Assembly (NCBI GenBank): GCA_903928285.1
Contig: CAIYQH010000562.1
Location: 1-9,721, forward strand
Origin: an uncultured Bacteroidales bacterium
GTDB taxonomy: Bacteria; Bacteroidota; Bacteroidia; Bacteroidales; FEN-979
Direction of reading: 5' to 3'
DNA length: 9,721 nt
Made by a program: the position numbers and the translations under genes
Notes under the pieces: generated by a model
The model's database searches: none
The model's input: only the letters and a program-made list of their open reading frames with translations
Told to the model about the DNA's origin: nothing
Part shown: positions 1 to 6,755 of the stretch, one piece after another
Numbering within the stretch: the stretch's first letter is position 1
Layout: every line of letters begins with the position of its first letter

Positions 1-51
1 CACTCTGATCTCCGACAGCTCTTTGCTGTCGAGGGAAATAATGTCATACAT
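1..51 (-). CDS. rho: Transcription termination factor Rho, N-terminal 17 residues only
   Basis: On the minus strand an ATG at 51 opens a frame without stops to the window edge and reads MYDIISLDSKELSEIRV. This resembles the start of Bacteroidota Rho proteins, which as I recall begin MY(D/N)I followed by a short helix (L-x-x-K-x-L-x-x-L/I). Rho is the hexameric RNA helicase that ends transcription of untranslated RNA. Only 17 residues are visible, so the family call rests on N-terminal resemblance and on context: a consensus promoter lies upstream at 168-198 on the same strand, giving a leader of about 110 bases, and DUF4293 is divergent to it. A long leader would fit the autoregulation known for rho in E. 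coli, but that is inference. It could be another protein with a similar start. Confidence 0.62.
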   Translation of the reverse strand, partial: MYDIISLDSKELSEIRV

Positions 52-167
52 GATATAAAAATTTAATTGATGGAATAGTCAATATAAAAATGAACTATGG
101 TTTGAGGATAAGGATTGAATTGGACTGAAATTGCAAAAAGAAACTGCCGTGGGGATTAAAATCGGTA

Positions 168-198
168 CAAAGATAGATAATAATTATGGATTGTCAAA
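168..198 (-). promoter_or_regulatory. Bacteroidota-type promoter for rho (TTTG-N19-TATCTTTG)
   Basis: Read on the minus strand, TTTG (198-195) is followed after exactly 19 bases by TATCTTTG (175-168). This matches the known Bacteroidota primary sigma consensus (TTTG or TTG near -33, TAnnTTTG near -7) at every defined base. Transcription would start near 161-164, leaving about 110 bases of A/T-rich leader before the ATG at 51. The same spacing recurs in the promoter at 8613-8643, which strengthens both calls. Confidence 0.75.
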
Positions 199-215
199 TT
201 TTTTTCCGAAAGCAG

Positions 216-246
216 TTTCCTGTCAAAGGAAATCTTCCTAATTTCG
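216..246 (+). promoter_or_regulatory. Probable promoter of the DUF4293 gene (near consensus)
   Basis: TTTC (216-219), 19 bases, then TAATTTCG (239-246). Each box differs from the Bacteroidota consensus by one base, but the spacing is the same 19 as in the two perfect promoters of this window. The -7-like box ends 23 bases before the ATG at 269, similar to the other genes here. It lies back to back with the rho promoter, the two -33 boxes being about 17 bases apart. Confidence 0.45.
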
Positions 247-268
247 CACTGAATTTAACGATTTCCCT

Positions 269-745
269 ATGTTACAGCGTATTCAATCGGTATATCTTGC
301 AATCGTGGCACTTGCCGCGCTGCTCCTGTTTTTCTTCCCGCTGGCAAATTATTACAATGATCTGCACGGCAACTACAAATTTTTTATCTATGGTGTCCGG
401 TGCATGGATCCCGAACCAAAAGTTTTATTCAGCACTTTTTTCACCATCCCGCTTGTTATCCTGACCCTTGCATCTTTTATTTTTTCGGTGTCCACGATCT
501 CCCTCTACAAAAAGCGGTTTTTACAGATCCGCATCTGCGCATTTAACATGATTACCAACATTGTGCTGATCATGGTGATCTTTTTCTTTTATGCCACCCG
601 GATCCAGTCGATGACCCTTACCGAACCGCAGTACAATTTCGTGGGAATGGCCCTGCCCCTGGTGTCGATCGTTTTCCTGATCCTCAGCAACCGGGCCATC
701 AGGAAGGATGAAGTGTTGGTAAAGTCGGCCGACAGGCTCAGGTAG
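269..745 (+). CDS. DUF4293 family four-helix membrane protein
   Basis: A 158-residue protein beginning MLQRIQSVYLAIVALAALLL, the characteristic start of the Bacteroidota family DUF4293 (M-x-QRIQ-x-VYL). Four hydrophobic segments are visible at about residues 8-26, 56-77, 94-110 and 125-141. A polar loop of about 30 residues follows helix 1, and a short basic tail (NRAIRKDEVLVKSADRLR) follows helix 4. Length and four-helix layout agree with the family; no biochemical function is established for it. It is transcribed away from rho and converges on the phosphoesterase gene, whose stop lies 30 bases downstream. The ATG at 269 is chosen because the family motif begins there; an overlapping frame opening at 186 lacks family features. 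Confidence 0.9.
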   Translation: MLQRIQSVYLAIVALAALLLFFFPLANYYNDLHGNYKFFIYGVRCMDPEPKVLFSTFFTIPLVILTLASFIFSVSTISLYKKRFLQIRICAFNMITNIVLIMVIFFFYATRIQSMTLTEPQYNFVGMALPLVSIVFLILSNRAIRKDEVLVKSADRLR

Positions 746-775
746 CGGGATGTCCTCAACCGCCGGGAGATTTCC

Positions 776-1276
776 CTAAGTTTGTTTACGTGGGATATCG
801 ATCAGTTCGAGATCCCGCAGGTTTTTCCCGTCAATGACCACCCTGATGGCCGTGATCGATTTGTGGATACCGTATTTCCCTGCCGCTCCTGGGTTGATAT
901 GCAGGAGGTTGTGTTTCTTGTCGTACATGACCTTCACGATATGGGAATGCCCGCAAACAAACAGGGTGGGCCGCTCCTGCAATATCAGCCCCAGCGCCTT
1001 CGGATCATACCGTCCCGGGTAACCGCCGATATGGGTCATCAATACCCTGACTTCTTCGACCATAAAATGCTGAACTTCCGGATATTCAATCCGCACATCC
1101 TGTCCGTCGATATTACCATAAACTGCACGGAATGGTTTTAATTCCCGCAGCTGGCAGGCAATCCCGACATTCCCCATGTCGCCGGCATGCCATATTTCAT
1201 CCACGCTCGAAAGAAATTCCAGAACACTGGGATGGACAAATCCATGGGTATCCGACAGAATCCCGACTGTTTTCAT
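776..1276 (-). CDS. YfcE/MJ0936-type metallophosphoesterase
   Basis: A 166-residue single-domain calcineurin-like phosphoesterase that hydrolyses phosphodiester bonds with two divalent metals; no physiological substrate can be named from sequence. All family motifs are present: SDTHG with D9 and H11, HAGD with D33, GNID with N55, the metal-binding histidine H82 in THIGGYP, and GHSH (109-112) near the C terminus, then INPGAAG. There is no signal peptide or membrane segment, so it is cytoplasmic. Length is typical for the compact YfcE-like branch (about 160-185 residues). The gene faces the DUF4293 gene and is divergent from the secreted EEP-family gene. A TACCTTTG box lies 26 bases upstream of the ATG. 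Confidence 0.93.
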   Translation of the reverse strand: MKTVGILSDTHGFVHPSVLEFLSSVDEIWHAGDMGNVGIACQLRELKPFRAVYGNIDGQDVRIEYPEVQHFMVEEVRVLMTHIGGYPGRYDPKALGLILQERPTLFVCGHSHIVKVMYDKKHNLLHINPGAAGKYGIHKSITAIRVVIDGKNLRDLELIDIPRKQT

Positions 1277-1301
1277 TTAAATGGTATTAATCTGAGGCAG
1301 G

Positions 1302-1309
1302 CAAAGGTA
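1302..1309 (-). promoter_or_regulatory. -7 box (TACCTTTG) for the phosphoesterase gene
   Basis: Minus-strand TACCTTTG (1309-1302) fits TAnnTTTG and ends 26 bases before the ATG at 1276. No TTG/TTTG box is visible at the usual distance upstream, so only half of the promoter is supported. Confidence 0.45.
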
Positions 1310-1373
1310 CACAGAAGGAGGCTGATTTTTGCCCGGAAGGGTCATCTCCCGTCAATCTTACGAAAATTACCGA

Positions 1374-1381
1374 TATTTTTG
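1374..1381 (+). promoter_or_regulatory. -7 box (TATTTTTG) for the EEP-family gene
   Basis: TATTTTTG matches TAnnTTTG and ends 20 bases before the ATG at 1401. No clear -33 box is seen. It lies inside the upstream part of the longer open frame (which begins at 1329), so it argues that translation begins at 1401. Confidence 0.5.
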
Positions 1382-1400
1382 CAATATAAACATTACTCCC

Positions 1401-2246
1401 ATGTGGATAAAAAAAACGGCAGCCCTCCTTGTGTTTGCGGCCTGCATCACAATAGCAACAGGTCAGTCGCTAAAGGTGATGACCTATAATATCCGGTATG
1501 ACAATCCCGGCGACGGGCAAAACAGCTGGCCGCTGCGAAGGTCGTGGTTATGTTCACAGATCAGCACCTGCAACCCCGACATTTTCGGCATCCAGGAGGG
1601 GCTGTCAAACCAGGTTGACTTTATCGATAGCGCCCTGGCGGTGTATCACCACATCGGTGTTGGCAGGGATGACGGTAAGAAGGCGGGTGAATTCAGCGCT
1701 ATCTTTTACAATTCCGGAAAATTCAGGGTATTAAAACAATCCACCTTCTGGCTCTCCCCCACGCCCGGCAAGCCTTCGAAGGGCTGGGATGCCGCCTGCA
1801 TCAGGGTCTGCACCTGCGGTTTGTTTGAAGAGATGACCACCAGGCGGCAATTCTGGGTCTTTAATACCCATCTCGACCACATGGGGGAGGTCGCGCGTAA
1901 AAACGGCGCTGTGCTGATCTGCCGGAAAATCGCGGAACTTAACAGGAAGGCGTTGCCCGTCATTCTCACCGGCGATTTCAATGGGGGTCCGGAAAGCGAG
2001 CCGATTCTTTATATATCCGGGCGGTTTACCGACGCCCGGCTTGCAATAAAAGATCCGGAACCGGGCGACGAAGGCACCTTCAACGGGTTTGATCCTTCAA
2101 CGCCTGTCAAAGAACGGATCGACTTTGTTTTTACAGGGAGCAAAGGGTTCACCATCACCAATTATCATGTCCTGAGGGATACCCATGCAGGCAGATACCC
2201 CTCCGATCATTTTCCAGTTTTGGTGGAAATGAAGTTCAGTCCGTGA
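1401..2246 (+). CDS. Secreted endonuclease/exonuclease/phosphatase (EEP) family enzyme
   Basis: A 281-residue hydrolase of the DNase I/exonuclease III-like EEP superfamily, which cleaves phosphoester bonds in nucleic acids, phospholipids or inositol phosphates; the substrate here is unknown. The ATG at 1401 gives a classic signal peptide (MWIKK, a hydrophobic stretch, then about residue 20 ATGQS), so export to the periplasm or beyond is likely. Catalytic motifs in order are MTYNIRYDN (N30), QEG (E66), GRDDG (88-92), NTHLDH (155-160), GDFN (D192, N194), ERIDF (D241) and SDHFP (D269, H270). The set is complete, so the enzyme should be active. The open frame extends 24 codons upstream to 1329, but that extension would bury the signal peptide and contains the promoter-like box at 1374-1381. 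The next gene follows after 150 bases. Confidence 0.92.
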   Translation: MWIKKTAALLVFAACITIATGQSLKVMTYNIRYDNPGDGQNSWPLRRSWLCSQISTCNPDIFGIQEGLSNQVDFIDSALAVYHHIGVGRDDGKKAGEFSAIFYNSGKFRVLKQSTFWLSPTPGKPSKGWDAACIRVCTCGLFEEMTTRRQFWVFNTHLDHMGEVARKNGAVLICRKIAELNRKALPVILTGDFNGGPESEPILYISGRFTDARLAIKDPEPGDEGTFNGFDPSTPVKERIDFVFTGSKGFTITNYHVLRDTHAGRYPSDHFPVLVEMKFSP

Positions 2247-2274
2247 CCCTACCCCTTCCGGGATAACCAATTGC

Positions 2275-2304
2275 ATGAGGCCGCCGGATGCCTTCATTTC
2301 CTTA
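2275..2304 (+). terminator. Weak hairpin, possible terminator after the EEP gene
   Basis: ATGAGGC (2275-2281) can pair with GCCTTCAT (2290-2297) with one bulged T and an 8-base loop, followed by a short T/C-rich run. The stem is only seven pairs and the T tract is poor. Placement 28 bases after the stop and before the rmuC promoter box is right for a terminator, but the structure is weak. Confidence 0.25.
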
Positions 2305-2367
2305 AAAAATCCCAGGCAAAGGAACATTGAATTTCCTCCCGGTTCTTTAAGATTGGGTTAATTAACC

Positions 2368-2375
2368 TATTTTTG
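2368..2375 (+). promoter_or_regulatory. -7 box (TATTTTTG) for rmuC
   Basis: TATTTTTG matches TAnnTTTG and ends 21 bases before the ATG at 2397, nearly the same geometry as at the EEP gene. A poor -33 candidate, TTTA (2346-2349), lies 18 bases upstream. The box overlaps the alternative TTG start at 2373, making that start unlikely. Confidence 0.5.
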
Positions 2376-2396
2376 TGGGTTCTAAGTGTCTTTTTG

Positions 2397-3746
2397 ATGG
2401 AAAAAGTTGTCATTCTTATTTTTGGAACAGGATTCCTTGTGGGGTTCATCCTGTTATACCTGAGGATGGGCAGTTCCGGAAAAAAGGATGAGACTGCCGA
2501 AGCAGGCCAATTAAGGGGGCAGGTCAATCTGCTTTCCATCGAAAAAAGCGCATTTGAAGAACGTGCCCGCATGCTGCAAAGCCAGGCTGATGAGGCAAAA
2601 GCGACGATCGCTGCCAGGGATGTAACGGTGACCGACTTAAACAATGAACTTTCAGCGAGGAATACTGAATATGTCGTCCTGCAGAAGCAGCTTGCCGGTC
2701 AACAGGCCGACCTTGAAAATATCCAGGCGAAGTTCCGGCTGGAATTCAGGAACCTGGCCAATGAGATCCTGGAGGAGAAAACCCGGAAGTTTACAGAACA
2801 AAACAAAGCAGGGCTCAGCGAAATCCTGAAGCCCCTTGGTGAAAAAATCCGCGATTTTGAAAAAAAGGTGGATGAAACCTACGACAGGGAGTCGAAACAA
2901 CGCTTTTCACTCGAGAAGGAAATCAAAAACCTGGCGGAGCTGAACCAGCAGATCAGCAGGGAGGCCAGCAACCTCACCCATGCCCTCAAAGGGCAGGCAA
3001 AAACACAGGGCAACTGGGGCGAGATCATCCTGGAAAACATCCTGGAAAAGTCGGGTCTGACGCGCGACCGTGAATTTTTCGTGCAGCAGTCGCACACCGG
3101 CCAGCAGGGCAAAAGGCTTCAGCCTGATGTGATCGTAACCTATCCCGGCGACCGCAATGTGGTAATTGATTCAAAGGTCTCGCTTTTAGCCTATGAACGT
3201 TATGCCTCAGCCGAAACCAGGGAGGAACAGGATATTGCCGCACGCGACCACCTGCTGTCGGTAAGGAACCATATTGCCGACCTGAGCAGTAAAAACTACC
3301 AGGACATCTACGCCCTGAAAAGCCTCGACTTCGTCATGCTGTTCATGCCCATCGAACCGGCTTACATGGTAGCAGTGCAGGCTGATCCGAACCTATGGAT
3401 CTATGCCTATGAAAAACGGGTGTTGCTGATCAGTCCGACCAACCTTATTGCCGCGCTCCGGATGATCGCGAACCTGTGGAGGGTTGAATACCAGAATAAA
3501 AATGCCATGGAGATTGCCCGCCAGAGCGGCGAATTGTACGACAAATTCACAGGCTTCCTGGAGGACCTCCAGGAGATTGGTTCGAAGATCGAAAGTTCAC
3601 GCAAAGCGTGGGATGCCTCCATGAACAAACTTTCAACAGGCAAAGGAAACCTGATCAGGAGAGTTGAAAATATAAAATCACTGGGAGCCAGGGCAGGGAA
3701 AGAGATCCCGAAATCGATGCTCGACAGGTCGGAAACGGATGGCTGA
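2397..3746 (+). CDS. rmuC: RmuC-type DNA recombination protein
   Basis: A 449-residue protein of the RmuC family, which in E. coli limits inversion at short inverted repeats and is thought to carry a nuclease-like fold. Residues 3-22 form one N-terminal membrane helix. A long charged coiled coil covers roughly 33-125, and the RmuC domain covers about 135-430. Diagnostic stretches are GNWGEIILENILEKSGL (205-221) and LQPDVIVTYPG (241-251) followed by VVIDSKVSLLAYERY; the P-D ... D-S-K arrangement (D244, D258, K260) fits a PD-(D/E)XK-like centre. Length is typical. The ATG at 2397 is preferred to the TTG at 2373 because the latter falls in a promoter box and adds eight residues before the natural membrane helix. 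The rlmB gene follows after 86 bases with no clear terminator, so cotranscription is possible. Confidence 0.93.
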   Translation: MEKVVILIFGTGFLVGFILLYLRMGSSGKKDETAEAGQLRGQVNLLSIEKSAFEERARMLQSQADEAKATIAARDVTVTDLNNELSARNTEYVVLQKQLAGQQADLENIQAKFRLEFRNLANEILEEKTRKFTEQNKAGLSEILKPLGEKIRDFEKKVDETYDRESKQRFSLEKEIKNLAELNQQISREASNLTHALKGQAKTQGNWGEIILENILEKSGLTRDREFFVQQSHTGQQGKRLQPDVIVTYPGDRNVVIDSKVSLLAYERYASAETREEQDIAARDHLLSVRNHIADLSSKNYQDIYALKSLDFVMLFMPIEPAYMVAVQADPNLWIYAYEKRVLLISPTNLIAALRMIANLWRVEYQNKNAMEIARQSGELYDKFTGFLEDLQEIGSKIESSRKAWDASMNKLSTGKGNLIRRVENIKSLGARAGKEIPKSMLDRSETDG

Positions 3747-3832
3747 AAACAGGTTTCCCGGTCAACATGATCAACAGGCAGGGAGGATCGTAGGAAATGT
3801 GAATTGTGAATCAAGATAAATGACTGAAAAAA

Positions 3833-4573
3833 ATGAAGAAAGAGACCTATATTTACGGCATAAGGCCAACCATCGAGGCCATAAAGGCCGGCAAAGAACT
3901 CGAAAAGATATTCCTCCAGAACGGCTTGAAGGGCGACGGATTCCGGGAGTTGTTCAACCTCATCAAGGAGCTGGAGATCCCCTACCAGTTTGTCCCGATT
4001 GAAAAACTAAACCGCCTCTCCCGCCAGAACCACCAGGGGATCATCTCCTATGTCTCTGAAATCACCTATCAGCGCATCGAGGACCTGGTACCCAATGTTT
4101 TCGAACAGGGGCGCATGCCGCTGTTTCTCCTGCTTGACAGGGTAACGGATGTCCGTAACGTGGGTTCCATCGCCCGTACAGCCGAGTGTGCCGGGGTTGA
4201 CGGGCTTGTCATCCCGGCAAGGGGATCCGCGCAGATCAATTCCGATGCCATCAAAACATCGGCCGGGGCATTATACAAATTACCTGTGGTGCGGGCGCAA
4301 AATCTCAAAGAGACGATCCAATTTCTCAGGGACAGCGGCTTAGTCATTGTTGCAGCAACTGAAAAGGCTGAAAAAGAATACACATCTGTCGATTTCAACA
4401 GACCCATGGCCCTGATTATGGGCTCGGAAGGAGAAGGCATCTCCGAGGAGTACCTGAAACTGACCGATGAGTTTCTCCGGATCCCGCTCATGGGGGAGAT
4501 CGAATCGCTCAATGTCTCCGTTGCAGCCGGCGTCATCCTTTTCGAGACCTTGCGGCAGCGCAATTTAAAATAG
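3833..4573 (+). CDS. rlmB: 23S rRNA 2'-O-ribose methyltransferase, TrmH/SpoU family (RlmB type)
   Basis: A 246-residue SPOUT methyltransferase that transfers a methyl group from S-adenosylmethionine to a ribose 2'-OH in RNA. RlmB methylates G2251 of 23S rRNA in E. coli. An N-terminal substrate-binding domain (about 1-80, starting YIYGIRPTIEAI) is followed by the trefoil-knot catalytic domain with all three motifs: motif 1 LDRVTDVRNVGSIARTAE (101-118, with N109 and R115), motif 2 IMGSEGEGIS (195-204), and motif 3 running from IPLMGEIESLNVSVAAG (217-233) to the end. Length and domain order match RlmB, but the exact target nucleotide cannot be read from sequence. The ATG at 3833 is preceded by an A-rich leader; an overlapping frame with an ATG at 3820 is not the real reading frame. 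Confidence 0.9.
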   Translation: MKKETYIYGIRPTIEAIKAGKELEKIFLQNGLKGDGFRELFNLIKELEIPYQFVPIEKLNRLSRQNHQGIISYVSEITYQRIEDLVPNVFEQGRMPLFLLLDRVTDVRNVGSIARTAECAGVDGLVIPARGSAQINSDAIKTSAGALYKLPVVRAQNLKETIQFLRDSGLVIVAATEKAEKEYTSVDFNRPMALIMGSEGEGISEEYLKLTDEFLRIPLMGEIESLNVSVAAGVILFETLRQRNLK

Positions 4574-4659
4574 TTCCGTTCGTTGCTTTTGTATTAAAAA
4601 AAAATGATCATGATTTCAACCGGGGTCCATCCGGTCAACATCTTTAAAACCCTTTGCGG

Positions 4660-6492
4660 ATGAAATACCTGTATAAATTCACCCCTGAGATAATATTGTT
4701 TGTCTATCTTCAGGTCTTCCTGGGTTTTAAAGCGCCCAACACCCTCTCGGGCCATATGATCAACGACGACGGAAAGGGATATTACGCCTATCTCCCGGCC
4801 ATCTTCATTTATAAGGACATGCAATTCAATTTCCAGGAGAAGATCGACTACGAGTATTATACCGGGGTCGCGCCCCCCCCTAAGGATTACCGGAATCCGG
4901 CCGGGTCAAAAAAGGTGGATAAGTTTTTCCCTGGGATGGCCATCATATGGCTACCCTTTTTCCTTGCCGCTCACATCCTGGCAATCCTGGAGGTATTTCC
5001 CAAAGACGGGTACTCCCTGCCCTACCAGTATGCCATCGCATTGTCGGCATTGCTCTTTCTGTGGCTTGGAGCGCGGTGGCTGCAGAAACTCCTTAAGCAA
5101 TTCGGTTCCGGCGACCGCACCGCTGCCTTTATCACCCTGACAGTAGCCCTTGGAACAAACCTGCTTTTCTACACCGCCATGGAGCCCGCCATGCCCCATA
5201 TCTATTCCTTTGCCCTGATTTCCGGCTTTGCCTACTTTACCTTTAACTTATTCCACGACTTCCGGCCCAAGTGGTTTGTGAAGTCACTCCTTTCACTTAC
5301 CCTGATCGTACTGATCCGCCCGACGAACGGATTGGTCGTGCTGCTGATCCCCTTTTTCGCTGGGAGTGTGCCTGCCTTCCGGCATTCCATCAGCCTGGTT
5401 GTCAAAGAACGAAAAGCGCTGATAAGAGGAATTATCCAGGCGCTGGTCCTGTTGATGATTCCATTTGTCCTATGGTACCTGCAAACCGGCCGGCTTTTTG
5501 TATACAGCTATGGAAATGAGAAGTTTAATTTTCTATCCCCCCAGCTAGCAGATATCCTTTTCAGCTTCAACCGCGGCTGGTTTGTATACACACCCGTAGC
5601 TTTTGTTGCCCTGTTTGGATTTATCCCGCTGTTGCTGTATAGCCGCTCCCGGTTTTTCCTGATGGCCCTCTTCCTGGGCGCTTTCATATACATAAGTTCA
5701 TGCTGGTGGCTATGGGGCTATAATTCACAATTCGGCCAGCACGTTTTCATCGATATTCTTTTTGCTACTGCCCTGTTATTGCTGTTTTTATACCAGGCGC
5801 TGGAGAACACCATATTTAAAAGTGTTTTATCAGGAATCCTGGTAATACTGATTGCACTGAATCTCTTCCAGTTTTACCAGCAGACAAGGCAGGTCCTGCC
5901 TGCAGGCTTGGTAACCAAATCAATTTACGAGGCCTCTTTTTTCAGCCTTGTGCCTGTTGTCAGATCCTATATTCCTGATGAATGTATTACTTCGTCAAAG
6001 ACCCTTGAAAATGATATGGAAAGGGATAAAGGGGGCATCTGGATGAATCCCCGGACCCGGACCGACAAAGTATTCCACCAGGGACACTGGTCGTCGCGGA
6101 CCGACAACATCATCCCATACAGTATAGGGCCGGAAACCCGGTTCGACAGTCTTTTCACCACCAAAAACCGTGTAATCAGGATCAACAGCTGGGTTTTTGC
6201 CCCGATCGAGATCGCGGGGATCACGATGGTAGTAGATTTTCAGCTGAAGGGAAAAAGCATCAGCCATAACCAGGTCACCCTCGACAGGTTTATCAGGCCG
6301 AAGAGCTGGACCCATACCGGTGTCGCTTTCTATGTACCCCGGACCCTGCCGAAAAATTGTACTGTAAAGATCTACTTCTATAATCCATCGGCCTGTTACC
6401 AGTTCTTCATTGACGACCTGGTCATTGATTTTCTGTCGCTGAAAGACGATCCTGCCTGCCGTAAAATCGACGGGGTGGTGGTAACCAACTGA
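4660..6492 (+). CDS. Polytopic membrane protein, GT-C glycosyltransferase-like, with C-terminal beta-rich domain
   Basis: A 610-residue membrane protein not assigned to a named family. About eleven hydrophobic segments are visible (near residues 7-24, 93-111, 122-138, 155-171, 181-197, 207-227, 258-276, 308-327, 332-348, 362-380, 387-404). The first loop carries MINDDGKGYYAYLPA with a D36-D37 pair. An acidic pair in the first extracytoplasmic loop is the hallmark of GT-C transferases that use polyprenyl-phosphate sugars, so such a role is inferred, probably in surface-glycan or protein glycosylation. Residues about 430-610 are soluble and rich in alternating beta-like stretches ending YQFFIDDLVIDFLSL, like a jelly-roll carbohydrate-binding domain. 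The ATG at 4660 is chosen over a TTG at 4654. A C8 run lies at codons 72-74. The next small gene begins 8 bases after the stop, suggesting cotranscription. Confidence 0.72.
   Translation: MKYLYKFTPEIILFVYLQVFLGFKAPNTLSGHMINDDGKGYYAYLPAIFIYKDMQFNFQEKIDYEYYTGVAPPPKDYRNPAGSKKVDKFFPGMAIIWLPFFLAAHILAILEVFPKDGYSLPYQYAIALSALLFLWLGARWLQKLLKQFGSGDRTAAFITLTVALGTNLLFYTAMEPAMPHIYSFALISGFAYFTFNLFHDFRPKWFVKSLLSLTLIVLIRPTNGLVVLLIPFFAGSVPAFRHSISLVVKERKALIRGIIQALVLLMIPFVLWYLQTGRLFVYSYGNEKFNFLSPQLADILFSFNRGWFVYTPVAFVALFGFIPLLLYSRSRFFLMALFLGAFIYISSCWWLWGYNSQFGQHVFIDILFATALLLLFLYQALENTIFKSVLSGILVILIALNLFQFYQQTRQVLPAGLVTKSIYEASFFSLVPVVRSYIPDECITSSKTLENDMERDKGGIWMNPRTRTDKVFHQGHWSSRTDNIIPYSIGPETRFDSLFTTKNRVIRINSWVFAPIEIAGITMVVDFQLKGKSISHNQVTLDRFIRPKSWTHTGVAFYVPRTLPKNCTVKIYFYNPSACYQFFIDDLVIDFLSLKDDPACRKIDGVVVTN
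4873..4880 (+). repeat. Eight-base C homopolymer inside the GT-C-like gene
   Basis: Eight consecutive C bases encode part of the Ala-Pro-Pro-Pro at about residues 71-74, in the first large extracytoplasmic loop. An insertion or deletion here would truncate the protein after about 12% of its length. Whether the run varies in length cannot be told from one sequence. Confidence 0.6.
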
Positions 6493-6500
6493 ATTTAGCC

Positions 6501-6704
6501 ATGTTCATCCTGAAGATCCAAGGTGCAGGTAAGATCCCGGATTATATCCAGATCCGCGACGATGACTTCAACCTGGTTGCCTATTTTAAGATCACAAATC
6601 CTAAAACAGCCCTTGCGCGCAGTCATCTGCTTGACCGGATGGACGAAATTCTCACGATTGCCGCCAGGCTTGAATATGGAAAAATCCACAAGCTGGAACT
6701 TTAA
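6501..6704 (+). CDS. Small conserved-looking protein of unknown function (67 aa)
   Basis: I do not recognise this family. The 67-residue product starts MFILKIQGAGKIPDYIQIRD and ends AARLEYGKIHKLEL. It has no signal peptide or membrane helix. It looks like a small soluble alpha/beta domain: a strand (2-7), a second strand pair around IQIRD and NLVAYFKI (17-31), then an amphipathic helix (about 36-58). Codon use, with many C/G third positions (ATC, CTG, GAC, GCC), matches the neighbours, unlike the two competing overlapping frames. It begins 8 bases after the glycosyltransferase-like gene and ends 51 bases before the FtsE-like gene, so it probably shares the upstream transcript. Its position beside an FtsE-like ATPase could be functional or chance. 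Confidence 0.65.
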   Translation: MFILKIQGAGKIPDYIQIRDDDFNLVAYFKITNPKTALARSHLLDRMDEILTIAARLEYGKIHKLEL

Positions 6705-6727
6705 CCTCAGAAATCGGAACAAATCGT

Positions 6728-6735
6728 TACTTTTG
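6728..6735 (+). promoter_or_regulatory. -7 box (TACTTTTG) for the FtsE-like gene
   Basis: TACTTTTG matches TAnnTTTG and ends 21 bases before the ATG at 6756, the same spacing as at rmuC. No -33 box is evident. It suggests the ATPase gene has its own promoter in addition to any read-through from upstream. Confidence 0.45.
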
Positions 6736-6755
6736 CCTAAACCGAACCCACCTCT

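Noticed and set aside
66..83. Inverted repeat ATTGA/TCAAT in the rho leader
   Set aside because: Only five pairs in A/T-rich DNA; expected by chance.
186..464. Plus-strand open frame upstream of and overlapping the DUF4293 start
   Set aside because: It is out of frame with the clear family start at 269, and its upstream part runs through the promoter region.
746..775. Possible bidirectional terminator between the DUF4293 and phosphoesterase genes
   Set aside because: Only short GGGA/TCCC pairings are available and there is no T tract on either strand.
3407..3814. Minus-strand open frame of 135 codons over the end of rmuC
   Set aside because: Antisense to the conserved RmuC domain, no family features and no upstream promoter box.
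4069..4563. Minus-strand open frame of 164 codons
   Set aside because: It lies wholly within rlmB, whose three SPOUT motifs are intact; the antisense product is low-complexity and rich in Ser/Arg/Thr.
4584..4591. TGCTTTTG, a one-mismatch promoter box before the GT-C-like gene
   Set aside because: The mismatch is in the key TA, no -33 box is found, and it is 69 bases from the ATG, unlike the other genes here.
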